Source: Sulfitobacter indolifex
GTDB taxonomy: Bacteria > Pseudomonadota > Alphaproteobacteria > Rhodobacterales > Rhodobacteraceae
Length of the DNA stretch: 64,000 bases
Reading direction: 5' to 3'
Assembly: GCF_022788655.1 (NCBI RefSeq)
Contig: NZ_CP084951.1
Coordinates: 1-64,000 of the forward strand
Positions 39,822-50,313 of this stretch are shown piece after piece. The notes beneath the pieces are model-generated. The model saw only the letters and a list, made by a program, of their open reading frames with translations, made no database searches and was not told the origin of the DNA. The translations under genes and the position numbers were made by a program. Numbering within the stretch: the first letter of the stretch is position 1; each line of letters opens with the position of its first letter.

Positions 39822-40624
39822 GCCGTTTGATTCACCTTTCTGACCTCCACTTTGGCAAGGACCGGCCTGACCTTTTGGCTCCTCTACTCAGTGCTGTGAA
39901 CGGCTATGACCCTGATCTCGTGATCATTTCAGGCGATCTCACGCAACGCGCACGCGAGAAAGAATACCGCGCGGCGCGGGCGTTTATTGACCGGATAAAT
40001 GCGCCGGTCCTTAGCGTGCCAGGCAACCATGACATCCCGCTGCATCGGCCCTTTACGCGCTTTCTGACGCCGTGGCGCTATTATCGGCACTGGATTGACC
40101 GTGATCTGACCCCGGTACACGAGGGGCCGGATTTTATCGCTGTCGGGATCAACACGGTGGACCGATTTAAATGGCAGACAGGCAAATTGGGTCTCCGCCG
40201 TCTGCGGCGCGCATGCCGCGCCCTTTCAAGAGGGGGCGAGAACACCTTGCGGATTGCGGTCTGTCATCACCCTTTGGACCACCCCACGGAAACACAGAAA
40301 CGCCCGATCCCCGGTGCCAAGCGCGCATTGCGCCGCCTGCTCGACTGCGGTGCTGATCTCATTCTATCGGGTCATTTGCACATCTGGCACGCAGGGACTT
40401 TTGCGCATCCAGCGCCTGAACATGACGGGCATCTCGCGATTCAGTTGCACGCGGGCACCAGCCTTTCCTCCCGCCAGAGGGGGGAACCGAATGATTTCAA
40501 CTTGATCGATATTTCGCCCCTCCACGTCAATCTTTCACGGATCAGCTTTGACGACGCAAAAGGAGCCTTCACAAAAGCAGAGGCCCGGCAATTTGACCGG
40601 GCCTCTGGGGAATTCGTAGTCTAA
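39818..40624 (+). CDS. Calcineurin-like metallophosphoesterase
   Basis: This 268-residue protein shows all metallophosphoesterase motifs: LSDLHFG (D-x-H), SGDLTQ (GD), PGNHDIP (GNHD), CHHPLDH and SGHLHIW (GHxH). Substrates in this family range from cyclic nucleotides to lipids. Co-translation with a lipid kinase suggests phospholipid or lipid-phosphate turnover, which is inference. The last coding bases contain the terminator hairpin of the convergent infB operon. Confidence 0.87.
   Translation: MSRLIHLSDLHFGKDRPDLLAPLLSAVNGYDPDLVIISGDLTQRAREKEYRAARAFIDRINAPVLSVPGNHDIPLHRPFTRFLTPWRYYRHWIDRDLTPVHEGPDFIAVGINTVDRFKWQTGKLGLRRLRRACRALSRGGENTLRIAVCHHPLDHPTETQKRPIPGAKRALRRLLDCGADLILSGHLHIWHAGTFAHPAPEHDGHLAIQLHAGTSLSSRQRGEPNDFNLIDISPLHVNLSRISFDDAKGAFTKAEARQFDRASGEFVV
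40578..40607 (-). terminator. Terminator of the infB operon, inside the convergent gene
   Basis: 11-bp arms CAGAGGCCCGG and CCGGGCCTCTG flank an 8-base loop. On the minus strand the hairpin is followed by CTTTTGTG, and it lies 27 bases past the infB stop. It is located within the last 16 codons of the metallophosphoesterase gene. Confidence 0.72.
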
Positions 40625-40633
40625 GCGTTCAGC

Positions 40634-43102
40634 TTAAGCCAAGGTGCGGGTCACTTCTTCGCGCTCGAAAATCTCGATCACATCGTCAGGACGGATGTCA
40701 TCGTAGTTTTCAAACGCCATGCCGCATTCCTGACCGGACTGAACCTCGGGCACTTCGTCCTTGAAGCGCTTGAGCGTTTTCAGCGTGCCTTCGTGGATCA
40801 CCACGTTGTCGCGCAGCAGACGGACACCGGCGGAGCGGCGTGCCACACCTTCGGTAACCAAGCAGCCCGCAACTTTGCCAACGCCCGTGACCTTGAAGAC
40901 TTCTTTGATATTCGCATACCCGATGAAGTTTTCTTTGATCTCGTTGCTGAGCAGACCAGAAGCAGCCGCTTTCACGTCATCCACAAGGTCATAGATGACC
41001 GAGTAGTAGCGGATTTCCACGCCCTTTTGGTTCGCAGTGTTCCGCGCCGAAGCATTGGCACGCACGTTGAAACCCATGATCGGGGCGCCGGAGGCCTCTG
41101 CCAGACCGACATCCGTCTCGGTGATCGCGCCCACACCGGAGTGCAGAACCCGAACGCGGACTTCGTCGTTGCCGATTTTCTCCATCGCCTGAACGATGGC
41201 TTCGGCAGAACCTTGCACGTCGGCTTTGACCAAGATCGGCAGCTCGCTGACGTCTTCGTTCGCCTTGGCGTTGGCCATCAGCTGTTCCAGCGTCGTGGCA
41301 GCACCGGCAGCGGCACGTTTGTCCTTGGCGGCATTGGCGCGGTATTCAGCAATCTCGCGGGCCTGCGCTTCGGTTTCGGTCACGTTCAATACGTCACCGG
41401 CTTCGGGCGTGCCGTTGATGCCAAGCACTTCGACAGGAACCGAAGGACCGGCTTCTTTGACGCGTTCGCCTTGGTCGTTGATCAGCGCACGGACCTTACC
41501 GTACTGCTCACCCACAACAAAGATATCACCCTGACGCAGCGTGCCGTTCTGAACCAGAACTGTCGCAACAGGGCCACGGCCCACGTCAAGCTGCGCTTCG
41601 ATCACCGCACCTACAGCGGCCCGATCTGGGTTCGCTTTCAGTTCGAGGATCTCAGACTGCAGTGCAATCGCTTCGAGTAGCTCGTCCAGACCTTGGCCCG
41701 TGGCCGCCGAAACTTCGACGTCCTGCACATCGCCAGACATCTTTTCGACGATAACTTCGTGCTGCAGCAGGTCTGTACGGACCTTATCGGGGTTCGCAGC
41801 AGGTTTATCGATCTTGTTGATCGCCACGATCATCGGCACTTTGGCCGCTTTCGCGTGAGCAATCGCTTCGATCGTCTGCGGCATCACGGCGTCATCTGCC
41901 GCGACCACCAAAACCACAATATCCGTCACCTGAGCACCGCGCGAACGCATGGAGGTAAAGGCCGCGTGGCCGGGCGTGTCGAGGAAGGACAAAACCGCGC
42001 CAGTGTCGGTCGTGACCTGATAGGCACCGATGTGCTGGGTGATACCACCGGCTTCGCCAGCAACAACTTTCGCATTCCGGATCGCATCAAGCAGCGATGT
42101 TTTACCGTGGTCAACGTGGCCCATGATCGTGATGACAGGCGGACGACCCTGCAGGTCTTCGGGCTTGTCTACGATCTCTTTGATCACGTCTTCAACGTCA
42201 GAGTCGCTGACGCGCACAACCTTGTGGCCGAACTCTTCGATGATGAGTTCTGCAGTATCCGCGTCGATGGATTCGTTCTGCGTGACCATCATGCCGTTCT
42301 GCATCAACGCCTTCACAACGGCGCCGGTCTTCTCGGCCATACGGTTGGCAAGCTCGGACACGACAATCGCCGGGGGCAGATTGACGTTGCGCACGATCTT
42401 TTCGCGCTCGACCTGACCGCCCATAGCTTTCTGACGCGCACGCTCTTGCTTGCGTTTCATCTGCGCCATGGAACGCTGACGGCCACCTTCACCACCGGTG
42501 AGGGCTTGGTTCACTGTCAGCTTGCCAGAACGGCGGCTATCGGCACCCTTGCTGCGTTTTTTGGTCTCGTCGCGGTCACGATCTGTCGTTTTGCGCGGCG
42601 TTGCGGCGGGCAAAGGCTTGTTGCTCTGCTCACGCGCGGCGGCAGGCTCTGGCGCGGGGGCAGCAGCGGCCGCTTCGGCCTCCGCTTTGCGGCGCGCGTC
42701 TTCCTCGGCTTTCGCCTTGAGGCTTTCCTCGCGCTCACGCTCTTCGCGTTCTTTGGCTTCGATCTCGGCCCGACGGCGCTCACGATCTTCTGCGCGGGCC
42801 TTTTCATCGGCCTCACGTGCTGCGGCTTCCTCAACCTCGCGGGCTTTGGCGGCCTGAACAGCCTTCAGACGACGCTCCATCTCGGCATCGGTGATGCCTG
42901 CGGGACGTTTCTTGGGATCCCCAATCGGCCCGGCACCCGGCCCGGTTGGTTTCTGGCCACCCGGCTTGGGCACCACAACACGCTTGCGCTTGGTTTCGAC
43001 CACAACGTTTTTGGTCCGCCCGTGGCTAAAGCTTTGCTTTACATTCCCCGGACGTGCGCCGCCGCGCAGACCCAATGTTTTCTTGCCGTCACTATCGCTC
43101 AT
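40634..43102 (-). CDS. infB: Translation initiation factor IF-2
   Basis: IF-2 is the GTPase that brings fMet-tRNA to the 30S subunit and promotes subunit joining. The 822-residue protein has a long charged, Lys/Arg/Glu/Ala-rich N-terminal region (about 80-210, likely coiled coil), then G1 [10 protein letters not shown]3 DTPGHAAF and G4 NKIDK, and the C-terminal IF2 domains. It is the last gene of the rimP-nusA-ylxR-infB operon and has a terminator just downstream. Confidence 0.97.
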   Translation of the reverse strand: MSDSDGKKTLGLRGGARPGNVKQSFSHGRTKNVVVETKRKRVVVPKPGGQKPTGPGAGPIGDPKKRPAGITDAEMERRLKAVQAAKAREVEEAAAREADEKARAEDRERRRAEIEAKEREEREREESLKAKAEEDARRKAEAEAAAAAPAPEPAAAREQSNKPLPAATPRKTTDRDRDETKKRSKGADSRRSGKLTVNQALTGGEGGRQRSMAQMKRKQERARQKAMGGQVEREKIVRNVNLPPAIVVSELANRMAEKTGAVVKALMQNGMMVTQNESIDADTAELIIEEFGHKVVRVSDSDVEDVIKEIVDKPEDLQGRPPVITIMGHVDHGKTSLLDAIRNAKVVAGEAGGITQHIGAYQVTTDTGAVLSFLDTPGHAAFTSMRSRGAQVTDIVVLVVAADDAVMPQTIEAIAHAKAAKVPMIVAINKIDKPAANPDKVRTDLLQHEVIVEKMSGDVQDVEVSAATGQGLDELLEAIALQSEILELKANPDRAAVGAVIEAQLDVGRGPVATVLVQNGTLRQGDIFVVGEQYGKVRALINDQGERVKEAGPSVPVEVLGINGTPEAGDVLNVTETEAQAREIAEYRANAAKDKRAAAGAATTLEQLMANAKANEDVSELPILVKADVQGSAEAIVQAMEKIGNDEVRVRVLHSGVGAITETDVGLAEASGAPIMGFNVRANASARNTANQKGVEIRYYSVIYDLVDDVKAAASGLLSNEIKENFIGYANIKEVFKVTGVGKVAGCLVTEGVARRSAGVRLLRDNVVIHEGTLKTLKRFKDEVPEVQSGQECGMAFENYDDIRPDDVIEIFEREEVTRTLA

Positions 43103-43111
43103 GAAGCTCGT

Positions 43112-43732
43112 CTATCCTTTCGGATGGCCGCTGCCACCCTCGTTTACGCGCACGCCTTTAAGTCGTCCGGCTTCCTCTACAACACGTTGCGTGAGTCCGC
43201 CAGAGGCGAGCGCCCCATGTATCACAGTTTGGCGACCGAATGCCAAACCCAATTCATCGGCGGTTAACCAGCCGATGTAATGACCATAGTGTGGGGTGCT
43301 CAGCTTGGACTTACCGCGCCCTGACCCGTCTACGGCCTGTATCAATACTTCGGCCTCTTCGGATTGCAACCAACCCTTGACCTTTTCGTAGCCGGCGACC
43401 GCCTTGCCTGCTTTACGCTGGAGCGAGATCAAGTCCACCACCCGGCGCGCCAACTGCTGTTCGACTTCGTCGACCAACCCGTCTGGCAGCGTGACCGGCT
43501 GTTTCGCCGACCGAGCAAAGGCCTTTTTCTTTACCGCAAGTTCCAGCGCGGCACGGTCAGCCGAGACATAGATGCCCCGACCCGGCAGTTTACCCAAGAT
43601 GTCTGGGTAAACCTGATTGTCCGGGCCGATCACAAAACGGATCAACCCGTGTTTTGGCTGCACATCACCCGTGGCAATGCACTTGCGTTCTGGACCATCT
43701 TGCTGGTCATTCGAAGCGCCACCGCGTCCCAT
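43112..43732 (-). CDS. ylxR: YlxR family RNA-binding protein with L7Ae-like domain
   Basis: The first 100 residues of this 206-residue protein match the YlxR (DUF448) fold, with ERKCIATGDVQPKHGLIRFV and LPGRGIYVSADRAAL. The second half (LISLQRKAGKAVAGYEKV, ADELGLAFGR) resembles ribosomal protein L7Ae. This fused form is common in alphaproteobacteria. ATG 43732 is used rather than the TTG two codons before it. It lies 20 bases after nusA and 9 bases before infB, in the standard operon position. Confidence 0.9.
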   Translation of the reverse strand: MGRGGASNDQQDGPERKCIATGDVQPKHGLIRFVIGPDNQVYPDILGKLPGRGIYVSADRAALELAVKKKAFARSAKQPVTLPDGLVDEVEQQLARRVVDLISLQRKAGKAVAGYEKVKGWLQSEEAEVLIQAVDGSGRGKSKLSTPHYGHYIGWLTADELGLAFGRQTVIHGALASGGLTQRVVEEAGRLKGVRVNEGGSGHPKG

Positions 43733-43752
43733 GTGCAACCCCCGAGGCCCGA

Positions 43753-45381
43753 TTAGGCCTCGGCCTCCTCGGCGGTCTCGCCGTCTGTTTCTACGTCGTC
43801 TTCATCCGCGTCGCCTTCAAGCTCGGTCGGATCGACCCAGCCCAGCATGACACGGGCGGTCATGATCATAGCCTGCGCATCTTCAAGGCTGACCTCAAAG
43901 GGCTCAAGCGCGCCATCGTCCTTAACACGCTCACCGTTAACCGTGGTCCAACCGCCAGCCAGTTCCCAATCGGCACAGGTGGCGAAATCTTCCAGGGTCT
44001 TTACGTCGTCTTTGGCCAAGGCTTCTAACATTTGGGGGGTCAGACCCTCAAATTCAACTAGGCTGTCTTCGACACCCAAGGCACGGGCATTATCAAGCGC
44101 CGCTTTGTTCTGCGCTTCAAGCACGTCACGGGCACGGGCCTGCAACTCGCCAGCGGTGTCTTCGTCCACACCGTCGATGACCAGCAGCTCGTCAACTTCG
44201 ACATAGGCCACTTCTTCGAGGTTGGAGAAGCCTTCGGAAACCAGAAGCTGGGCAAAGAACTCGTCCAGATCAAGGTTGTCCATGAACAGTTTGGTGCGCA
44301 GTTCAAACTCGGCCTGACGGCGCTGGCTTTCCTGCTCTTCTGTCATGATGTCGATATCGAGGCCGGTCAGCTGGCTGGCCAGACGCACGTTTTGACCACG
44401 ACGGCCAATCGCCAGCGACAGCTGCTCTTCGGGCACGACCACTTCGATCTTGCCGGCTTCTTCGTCCAGAACCACTTTCGACACTTCAGCAGGCTGCAGC
44501 GCGTTCACAAGGAACGTCGGCTGGTCTTCATTCCACGGAATGATGTCGATCTTTTCGCCCTGAAGCTCGTTCACGACGGCCTGAACGCGGCTACCGCGCA
44601 TACCGACACAAGCACCGACAGGGTCGATGGAGCCGTCATGCGAAATCACGGCGATCTTGGCGCGCGAACCGGGGTCACGGGCGACGGCTTTGATCTCGAT
44701 GATGCCATCATAGATCTCTGGCACTTCCATCTTGAACAGCTCGGCCATGAATTCGGGCGCGGTGCGGCTCAGGAAAATCTGCGGGCCACGCTGTTCGCGG
44801 CGCACGTCTTTGATGTAGACGCGGATACGGTCGTTCGGGCGATAGCTTTCGCGGCCGATCTTCTCATTGCGACGCAGGATCGCTTCGCCAGCGCCCACAT
44901 CGACGATGACGTTGCCATATTCTTCGCGCTTGACCAGACCGTTGATGATCGTGCCGGCGCGGTCTTTGAACTCTTCGAACTGGCGGTCACGTTCCGCTTC
45001 GCGGACCTTTTGCAGAATTACCTGCTTGGCCGACTGCGCGGCGATCCGGCCCATCTCAACTGGGGGGACTTCTTCAACGTAAGTATCACCGACCTTAGGC
45101 TCGGCCATGTATTGCTTGGCTTGGTCTACGGTGAACTCAGCCTGATAGTTCTCAAGGTCTTCATCCGCGACCACGGTGCGGACGCGGGTGAATGTCGCCT
45201 TGCCGGTCTTGCGGTTGATATCAACCCGGATGTCCATCTCGGCGCCGTAGCGGGACTTGGCGGCGCGGGCGAGGGATTCTTCCATCGCTTCGACGACCAG
45301 ACCGGGGTCGATCATCTTTTCGCGCGCAACTGCCTCGGCGGTTTGCAACAGCTCAAGCTGGTTTGCAGATGTAATGGCCAT
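43753..45381 (-). CDS. nusA: Transcription termination/antitermination protein NusA
   Basis: NusA binds RNA polymerase and nascent RNA and modulates pausing, termination and antitermination. The 542-residue protein has the N-terminal polymerase-binding domain, an S1 domain (about 135-200), two KH domains ([38 protein letters not shown]) and acidic C-terminal repeats that end in a glutamate-rich tail. Its ATG overlaps the rimP stop by one base. Confidence 0.97.
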   Translation of the reverse strand: MAITSANQLELLQTAEAVAREKMIDPGLVVEAMEESLARAAKSRYGAEMDIRVDINRKTGKATFTRVRTVVADEDLENYQAEFTVDQAKQYMAEPKVGDTYVEEVPPVEMGRIAAQSAKQVILQKVREAERDRQFEEFKDRAGTIINGLVKREEYGNVIVDVGAGEAILRRNEKIGRESYRPNDRIRVYIKDVRREQRGPQIFLSRTAPEFMAELFKMEVPEIYDGIIEIKAVARDPGSRAKIAVISHDGSIDPVGACVGMRGSRVQAVVNELQGEKIDIIPWNEDQPTFLVNALQPAEVSKVVLDEEAGKIEVVVPEEQLSLAIGRRGQNVRLASQLTGLDIDIMTEEQESQRRQAEFELRTKLFMDNLDLDEFFAQLLVSEGFSNLEEVAYVEVDELLVIDGVDEDTAGELQARARDVLEAQNKAALDNARALGVEDSLVEFEGLTPQMLEALAKDDVKTLEDFATCADWELAGGWTTVNGERVKDDGALEPFEVSLEDAQAMIMTARVMLGWVDPTELEGDADEDDVETDGETAEEAEA

Positions 45382-45959
45382 TAGGTGTCTCCCTCAGCAG
45401 ACTCTTCAGTCTCGATATCATCAAATTCGTTTTCGTCGATCGCGCCAGACGCTTTGCGCTGACGGAGCATTTCTTTGATCAGGTCGTCGGTCAGCAACAG
45501 TTTGGCGTCGCTGAGCCAGTCGAACTGCAGACCGATGGTGCCTTCTTCGACGTTGATCAACACTTCACCACCCTCAACACCGGCCAGCTCGCCCTTAAAG
45601 CGGCGGCGGCCGTCGATCAGCTCGGTTGTTTCGATCTTAGCTTCATAGCCTTCGAAAGCATCGAAATCCTTAAGCCGTGTCAAAGGGCGGTCGATGCCCG
45701 GGCTGGAGACTTCGAGCGCGTATTCGTCGAGGATCGGGTCTTCGACATCCAAGACCGCGCCAATGGCCTGCGAGATCTTGGCGCATTCGTCCACTTCGAT
45801 CCCGCCGTCGGGCCGGTCGGCCATGACTTGGAGGATGGTGGATTTGCCCGACATCAGGCGGACGCGCACCAATTCAAACCCCATGTCCTCGATCACCGGG
45901 GTGATGATCTCGGCCAGGCGGCGGTCAATGGCGGCTTTGGCAATCAGGTCATTCGACAT
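45381..45959 (-). CDS. rimP: Ribosome maturation factor RimP
   Basis: RimP assists 30S subunit maturation. The 192-residue protein starts [21 protein letters not shown] and carries the family core [14 protein letters not shown]. The ATG at 45959 is chosen; the frame stays open 56 codons upstream through a strong terminator, so that extension is not plausible. It is the first gene of the operon with nusA, ylxR and infB. The C-terminal tail is acidic and slightly longer than in E. coli. Confidence 0.95.
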   Translation of the reverse strand: MSNDLIAKAAIDRRLAEIITPVIEDMGFELVRVRLMSGKSTILQVMADRPDGGIEVDECAKISQAIGAVLDVEDPILDEYALEVSSPGIDRPLTRLKDFDAFEGYEAKIETTELIDGRRRFKGELAGVEGGEVLINVEEGTIGLQFDWLSDAKLLLTDDLIKEMLRQRKASGAIDENEFDDIETEESAEGDT

Positions 45960-46004
45960 GAGACATCCAATTTGAATCTGGCAATTTCGCTCAGGCATAA
46001 AAAA

Positions 46005-46021
46005 ACGGGCGCGCGGCCCGT
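46005..46021 (-). terminator. Intrinsic terminator upstream of rimP
   Basis: On the minus strand, 6-bp arms ACGGGC and GCCCGT around a 5-base loop are followed by an unbroken run of seven T. It lies about 90 bases downstream of the peptide-binding protein gene and 46 bases upstream of the rimP start, so it closes the pip unit and isolates the rimP operon. An 8-bp hairpin (GCTTTCGG/CCGAAGGC) lies just before it. Confidence 0.82.
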
Positions 46022-46111
46022 GTTCAAGATCGGTGGAGCCTTCGGTTTGGACCCGAAAGCGCCGCTGTTGAAATGGGATATAGGCCGGAAAGCCCGAAAC
46101 TGCAACCCCTG

Positions 46112-46975
46112 TTAGCCGAACCACCACCGCTCGGGCGCGCGCAGGTTGTCCATCGGGGCTTGGCGTCCGGTGTTGGGTGGCTGGCGCAGATCGCCCGACA
46201 GGGCACTGACCCCACCGGCGCTGTCGGTCTGAAGCGTCACATCGCCCCGCTCGCGATAACGGGGCCGCGCGGGCAAATCCGCTGCATCAACAAGCCCTTC
46301 GCTCAGCGCCTGCGCCCGCACCTCCCGTGCCGGGATCGAGACGAGTTCAACCGTATCGAACCATCCGGCGGTGCCGTCTTTGTAATGCGTCTCTACCCGC
46401 TCGGCCAAAACCTGACGCCCGGCGGAAAAGCGCCGCAGACGGTAAAGCCCAGTGCCGATCCCCGCCTCAGGGGCATGGGCGGGGCGGATCACGAAATGCG
46501 GCTCTGACAACAGCAGCGGCAGACCAGGATTCGCTTGAGGTAAAGTGATCTGCACTTGAAGGGCACTGCGCGCGGAAATCTCAGCTTGAGGCAATACTCT
46601 TTGCAGACTCGCCACCACATCGCTGGCGGTCAGCGCGCTGCCGTCGTGAAACCGCACATCGGGCCGCAGATCAAACTGCCACTGCCGCGCGCCCTCGCTT
46701 GCTTGCCAGCCCGACGCCAGCTCACCCTTCAGAATTCCGTTGCCCGCCACTTCGGTCAGTGTGTCAAAGATCAGCCCCTGCCGCGCGACCTGCATGAAAA
46801 GCCCGTCACCTTGCAGCCAATCGTCCTGCCGCGTCGCGCCGGAAAGCGCGAGCCGCAGCCGACCACCGCGTCGCGGCGGCTCTCCCGCGCCAGCGCCCGT
46901 TGCGGCCAGCAATGCCGCCGCTGCACCGGTGGTGAACAGCGCCCGGCGATCCAGAAGAGAGTTGCGCCCGCTCAT
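46112..46975 (-). CDS. Short family-5 extracellular solute-binding protein
   Basis: This 287-residue exported protein has a Tat-like signal ([24 protein letters not shown]) and the start of a peptide/opine-type SBP_bac_5 domain ([37 protein letters not shown]). Full-length members are about 500 residues, so the C-terminal lobe is missing or much reduced, yet the frame ends cleanly. It overlaps pip by 4 bases and has no permease neighbours. It may be a shortened binding protein or a remnant. Confidence 0.72.
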   Translation of the reverse strand: MSGRNSLLDRRALFTTGAAAALLAATGAGAGEPPRRGGRLRLALSGATRQDDWLQGDGLFMQVARQGLIFDTLTEVAGNGILKGELASGWQASEGARQWQFDLRPDVRFHDGSALTASDVVASLQRVLPQAEISARSALQVQITLPQANPGLPLLLSEPHFVIRPAHAPEAGIGTGLYRLRRFSAGRQVLAERVETHYKDGTAGWFDTVELVSIPAREVRAQALSEGLVDAADLPARPRYRERGDVTLQTDSAGGVSALSGDLRQPPNTGRQAPMDNLRAPERWWFG

Positions 46976-47943
46976 CGCTGACCAATCCTGTCCATCGTGC
47001 GCACCAATTCGGCGCTGATCCCCGGCTCTGACAGCGCATGACCCGCGTCGCGGATCATCCGCAGATCAGCATTCGGCCAGCGTTCGGCCAGCGCATAAGC
47101 GCCTGCAGGGGGGCAGATCATGTCATAGCGCCCCTGCACAATGACACCGGGGATATGCGCGATGCGGCCCATATGGTCGAGGATCTGACCGTCGAACTCC
47201 AGAAAGCCGTTGTTGGTGAAATAATGGTTCTCCAACCGCGAAAATGCCCGTGCATAGGCCGAAGGACCGCCATGTGACACACCGTCAGACTGCACCGAGG
47301 CCAGCGCATTCTCCCACGCCGCCCAAGCGCGACCGTAGTCTTGTTCGACCCCCAGATCGCCCGAGAACAGCCGCCGGTGATAGGCCGCGATCAGATCATC
47401 GCGCTCGTCTTCGGGGATCAGGTTCACGAACCGCGCCCAAAGCTCAGGCCAGAACCGCCCGGCCCCGCCGCCATAGAACCAATCAAGCTCGGCCTGCGTC
47501 ATAAGGAACACGCCGCGTAGGATCAGATGGCGAACCGCTTCGGGGTGCGCTTGAGCATAGATCAGGGCCAGCGTCGCCCCCCAAGAGCCACCAAAGACCA
47601 TCCATTTATCGATGCTGAGCGTGGTGCGAATCAGCTCGATATCGGCCACCAGATGCCATGTCGTATTGTCCTCGACCGAGGCATGAGGCCGCGAGCGCCC
47701 ACAGCCGCGCTGATCAAACAGCACGATGCGGTAAACCTTAGGATCAAAATATCGCCGCATTGACGGGCTACAGCCACCGCCCGGCCCGCCATGCAGCACC
47801 ACAACGGGAATACCATCCGGGATGCCGCATTGCTCGACATAGACTTGATGGCCCTGCCCAACCGACAGCATCCGCTGGTCGAAAGGCTCAACCGGCGGAT
47901 AAAGATTTGGCGTGCTGCGTTTTTGGTCGGGATACTTGTCCAT
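46972..47943 (-). CDS. pip: Prolyl aminopeptidase
   Basis: Pip releases N-terminal proline from peptides. The 323-residue alpha/beta hydrolase has HGGPGGG (oxyanion hole), the DQRGCGRS motif, nucleophile Ser in GGSWGATLAL, and the typical N-terminus LYPPVEPFDQRMLSV. The catalytic His lies in DAGHALSEPG near the C-terminus. It overlaps the solute-binding gene, which fits a peptide-use unit. It is divergent from ubiG with a 48-base gap. Confidence 0.93.
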   Translation of the reverse strand: MDKYPDQKRSTPNLYPPVEPFDQRMLSVGQGHQVYVEQCGIPDGIPVVVLHGGPGGGCSPSMRRYFDPKVYRIVLFDQRGCGRSRPHASVEDNTTWHLVADIELIRTTLSIDKWMVFGGSWGATLALIYAQAHPEAVRHLILRGVFLMTQAELDWFYGGGAGRFWPELWARFVNLIPEDERDDLIAAYHRRLFSGDLGVEQDYGRAWAAWENALASVQSDGVSHGGPSAYARAFSRLENHYFTNNGFLEFDGQILDHMGRIAHIPGVIVQGRYDMICPPAGAYALAERWPNADLRMIRDAGHALSEPGISAELVRTMDRIGQR

Positions 47944-47991
47944 TGCCGCCCTATATAGTCACTGAACCCAAAAGAGCACAGGGAGATCAGA

Positions 47992-48762
47992 ATGCAAGCG
48001 GATCAATCAACCATCGACCCCGCCGAGATCGCCAAATTCGAGGCGATGGCCGCTGAATGGTGGGATCTGAACGGTAAGTTCAAACCCCTGCATATGCTGA
48101 ACCCCTGCCGGCTGGATTACATCACCAGCCAAATCGCCGGTGAATTTGACCGCGATTTGACGGTGTCTGCCCCCTTTGAAGGTCTGCGTATCCTCGACAT
48201 CGGCTGCGGCGGCGGGCTGCTGTCGGAACCCATGGCGCGTCTTGGGGCCGATGTTGTGGGCGCGGATGCTGCTGCCGGCAATATCCCGGTCGCGCAGGTT
48301 CATGCTCAGCAATCAGGATTAGAGATTGATTACCGCCACACCACAGCCGAGGCGATGGCCGAAGCGGGTGAGAAATTCGACATTGTGCTCAACATGGAGG
48401 TTGTCGAACATGTCGCCTCCCCCATCGACTATCTGATCGCCTGCCGCCGCTTGCTAAAACCGGGCGGGCTGCACATTTGCTCGACCCTGAACCGGAACCC
48501 GAAGTCCTTTATGATGGCAATTGTCGGGGCGGAACATGTGATGCGCTGGCTGCCCAAGGGCACCCATGATTGGAACAAGTTCATCACGCCGGATGAGCTT
48601 TATGATCTGCTGAACCGCGCCGGGTTGGAGCCTGTGGACCGCAAGGGGTTTGTCTTTAATCCCGTCGCGTGGTCTTGGCGTCTGTCGGATCGGGATCTGA
48701 GCGTCAACTACGTGACCGCCAGCCTTAATCCGGGCCTCAATCCTGGTTCAACTGACGCCTAA
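47992..48762 (+). CDS. ubiG: Ubiquinone biosynthesis O-methyltransferase UbiG
   Basis: UbiG carries out the two O-methylation steps in ubiquinone synthesis. The 256-residue protein has the SAM motif [19 protein letters not shown] and the family regions [23 protein letters not shown] and [21 protein letters not shown] sits upstream of the ATG. Its last 26 bases overlap the end of the convergent marR gene. Confidence 0.95.
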   Translation: MQADQSTIDPAEIAKFEAMAAEWWDLNGKFKPLHMLNPCRLDYITSQIAGEFDRDLTVSAPFEGLRILDIGCGGGLLSEPMARLGADVVGADAAAGNIPVAQVHAQQSGLEIDYRHTTAEAMAEAGEKFDIVLNMEVVEHVASPIDYLIACRRLLKPGGLHICSTLNRNPKSFMMAIVGAEHVMRWLPKGTHDWNKFITPDELYDLLNRAGLEPVDRKGFVFNPVAWSWRLSDRDLSVNYVTASLNPGLNPGSTDA

Positions 48763-49177
48763 GGGCGCGAAGGATTGGCAGGGTCGCGCGGACCTGCTCT
48801 TCGCCCAGATCATCCACCACGTTGGAGATCATCGGCGTGATCGCATTTACCGCCGCGTCCCGCGCCTGCCGTCCGGCGGGGCTGATCGCGACCATTTTGC
48901 GCCGCGCATCGTCCCAATCGGGGCGGATATGGACGTAGCCCGCCCATTCCAGCTTGCTCAGCGTGTTGGTCATCGCGCCACGGGTCACGTTGAAGGTCTC
49001 GGCCAGCTGCGCGGGTGAGCGTTCGCCGCCGTGCCATGACAGGGAGTTCAGCACCGAGAAATGCGAAATCTCCATCCCGCGCGGCAGAACCCGTGTGAGC
49101 CGACTGCGCACCGATTGATCGGCGGCCAGCAATTCGCCGAACAGCATGATCGCAAGTGTGTTTTTATCGTCGGTCAT
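48737..49177 (-). CDS. MarR family transcriptional regulator
   Basis: This 146-residue winged-helix protein has a MarR layout: helix-turn-helix region [24 protein letters not shown] and wing [18 protein letters not shown]. Ligand and targets cannot be told. It is encoded 11 bases after the nitrilase gene, at the end of the comF-grx-nitrilase unit, so it may regulate that unit or a distant target. Its 3' end overlaps ubiG by 26 bases in a tail-to-tail arrangement. Confidence 0.87.
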   Translation of the reverse strand: MTDDKNTLAIMLFGELLAADQSVRSRLTRVLPRGMEISHFSVLNSLSWHGGERSPAQLAETFNVTRGAMTNTLSKLEWAGYVHIRPDWDDARRKMVAISPAGRQARDAAVNAITPMISNVVDDLGEEQVRATLPILRALRRQLNQD

Positions 49178-49188
49178 CTCGGGTCCGG

Positions 49189-50019
49189 TCAGGGCGCGGC
49201 AAAGGGGCGGCGGTTGGCAAGGCTGGGCACCTTGGCGCGGGCCTTGTCACATTCTTCCATGTCCAAGTCGCAAAAGTAAACGCCGGGGGCCGTTCCGGCG
49301 TCCAGCACCACCTCACCCCACGGGGCCACCACCAGCGAATGCCCATAGGTGTCGCGGGTCTTATGGTCGGCGCTGGCATGGGTGCCGGTCTGGGCCGGGG
49401 CCAGTACATAGCAGCCGTTTTCGATCGCGCGGGCCCGCAGCAGGCTGTGCCAATGCGCGGCGCCTGTGACGGGAGAGAAAGCCGCAGGCATCGTGAGGAT
49501 ACGCGCCCCCGCCTCGGCAAGCGCTTGATAAAGCGCGGGAAAGCGCATGTCGTAGCAGACCGACATGCCGATCTTGGCAAAGGGTGTCTCCGCCGCAACC
49601 GCCTTATCGCCGGGGCGATAGCCTGCGGACTCGCGGTAGGTCTCGGTCGCGCTGATATCCACATCGAACATGTGAATCTTGTCGTAACGCGCCACGATCT
49701 CTCCCTGCGGAGAAATCACGAAAGACCGGTTGGCAAAGCGTCCGTCGCCGCCGCGCGTCTTAAGCGCGAGCGAGCCGATCAGCAGCCAGATGCCCGCCTT
49801 CGCCGCCTCTTCGCGCAGGGCAGCAAGGGTGACGTCGTCTTCCTCATAGGCCAGTACGGCCTGCTGGTGGCTCCGGCTGGTGCTGACGCAATTCGTCACC
49901 TCGGGCGTCAGAACAAACTCCGCCCCGCCCGCCACCGCCTCGCGCAGCAGGGCGCGGGTCTCGATTAGATTGGCGGCGGGATCGTCCGAGGCGTTGAGTT
50001 GCAGCAGCGCGGTTTTCAT
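49189..50019 (-). CDS. Carbon-nitrogen hydrolase (nitrilase superfamily, Nit1-like)
   Basis: This 276-residue protein has the Glu-Lys-Cys triad of the superfamily at Glu40 (VLTPE), Lys112 (ARYDKIHMFD) and Cys153 (MSVCYDMRFP). These contexts best match Nit1-type amidases that repair deaminated glutathione. Overlap by 4 bases with a glutaredoxin gene supports a thiol-related role, though this is inference. Length is normal. Confidence 0.88.
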   Translation of the reverse strand: MKTALLQLNASDDPAANLIETRALLREAVAGGAEFVLTPEVTNCVSTSRSHQQAVLAYEEDDVTLAALREEAAKAGIWLLIGSLALKTRGGDGRFANRSFVISPQGEIVARYDKIHMFDVDISATETYRESAGYRPGDKAVAAETPFAKIGMSVCYDMRFPALYQALAEAGARILTMPAAFSPVTGAAHWHSLLRARAIENGCYVLAPAQTGTHASADHKTRDTYGHSLVVAPWGEVVLDAGTAPGVYFCDLDMEECDKARAKVPSLANRRPFAAP

Positions 50020-50276
50020 GTGTCTTGCAAAAGCGCGTCGAGCTTGCCTGCGCGGTCAAGCGCGTAAAGCTCATCACAGCCGCCCACATGCACGTCACCG
50101 ATAAAGATTTGTGGCACGGTACGGGCGCCGCCGGCGCGTTGAATCATCTCTTTCTTGCGCTCTGGCTCTGACAGAACATCGACCTCATCAAAAGCTGCAC
50201 CCTTTTGGGTCAGCAAACGTTTGGCGGAATGGCAAAAGCCGCAGAGCGGAGACGTATAGATTTCGACAGGTTGCAT
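50016..50276 (-). CDS. grxC: Glutaredoxin 3-type protein
   Basis: Glutaredoxins reduce disulfides using glutathione. This 86-residue protein has the active site C-G-F-C at residues 12-15 in place of the commoner CPYC, then TVPQIFIGDVHVGGCDEL, which holds the cis-Pro and glutathione-binding residues. ATG 50276 gives the expected MQPVEIYTSPLC start. It lies between comF and the nitrilase gene and overlaps the latter. Confidence 0.93.
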   Translation of the reverse strand: MQPVEIYTSPLCGFCHSAKRLLTQKGAAFDEVDVLSEPERKKEMIQRAGGARTVPQIFIGDVHVGGCDELYALDRAGKLDALLQDT

Positions 50277-50313
50277 AGGATCACCCTTTGAACAGTTAAC
50301 GTTGCACAGTGAT

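Noticed and set aside
41693..43267. 524-codon plus-strand frame opposite infB
   Set aside because: It covers the infB N-terminal region and runs past its start; composition is a reflection of infB codons.
46022..46110. Possible tRNA gene upstream of rimP, by analogy with metY in E. coli
   Set aside because: No GTTCRA T-loop, no CCA end and no cloverleaf could be fitted; the region holds only hairpins leading into a terminator.
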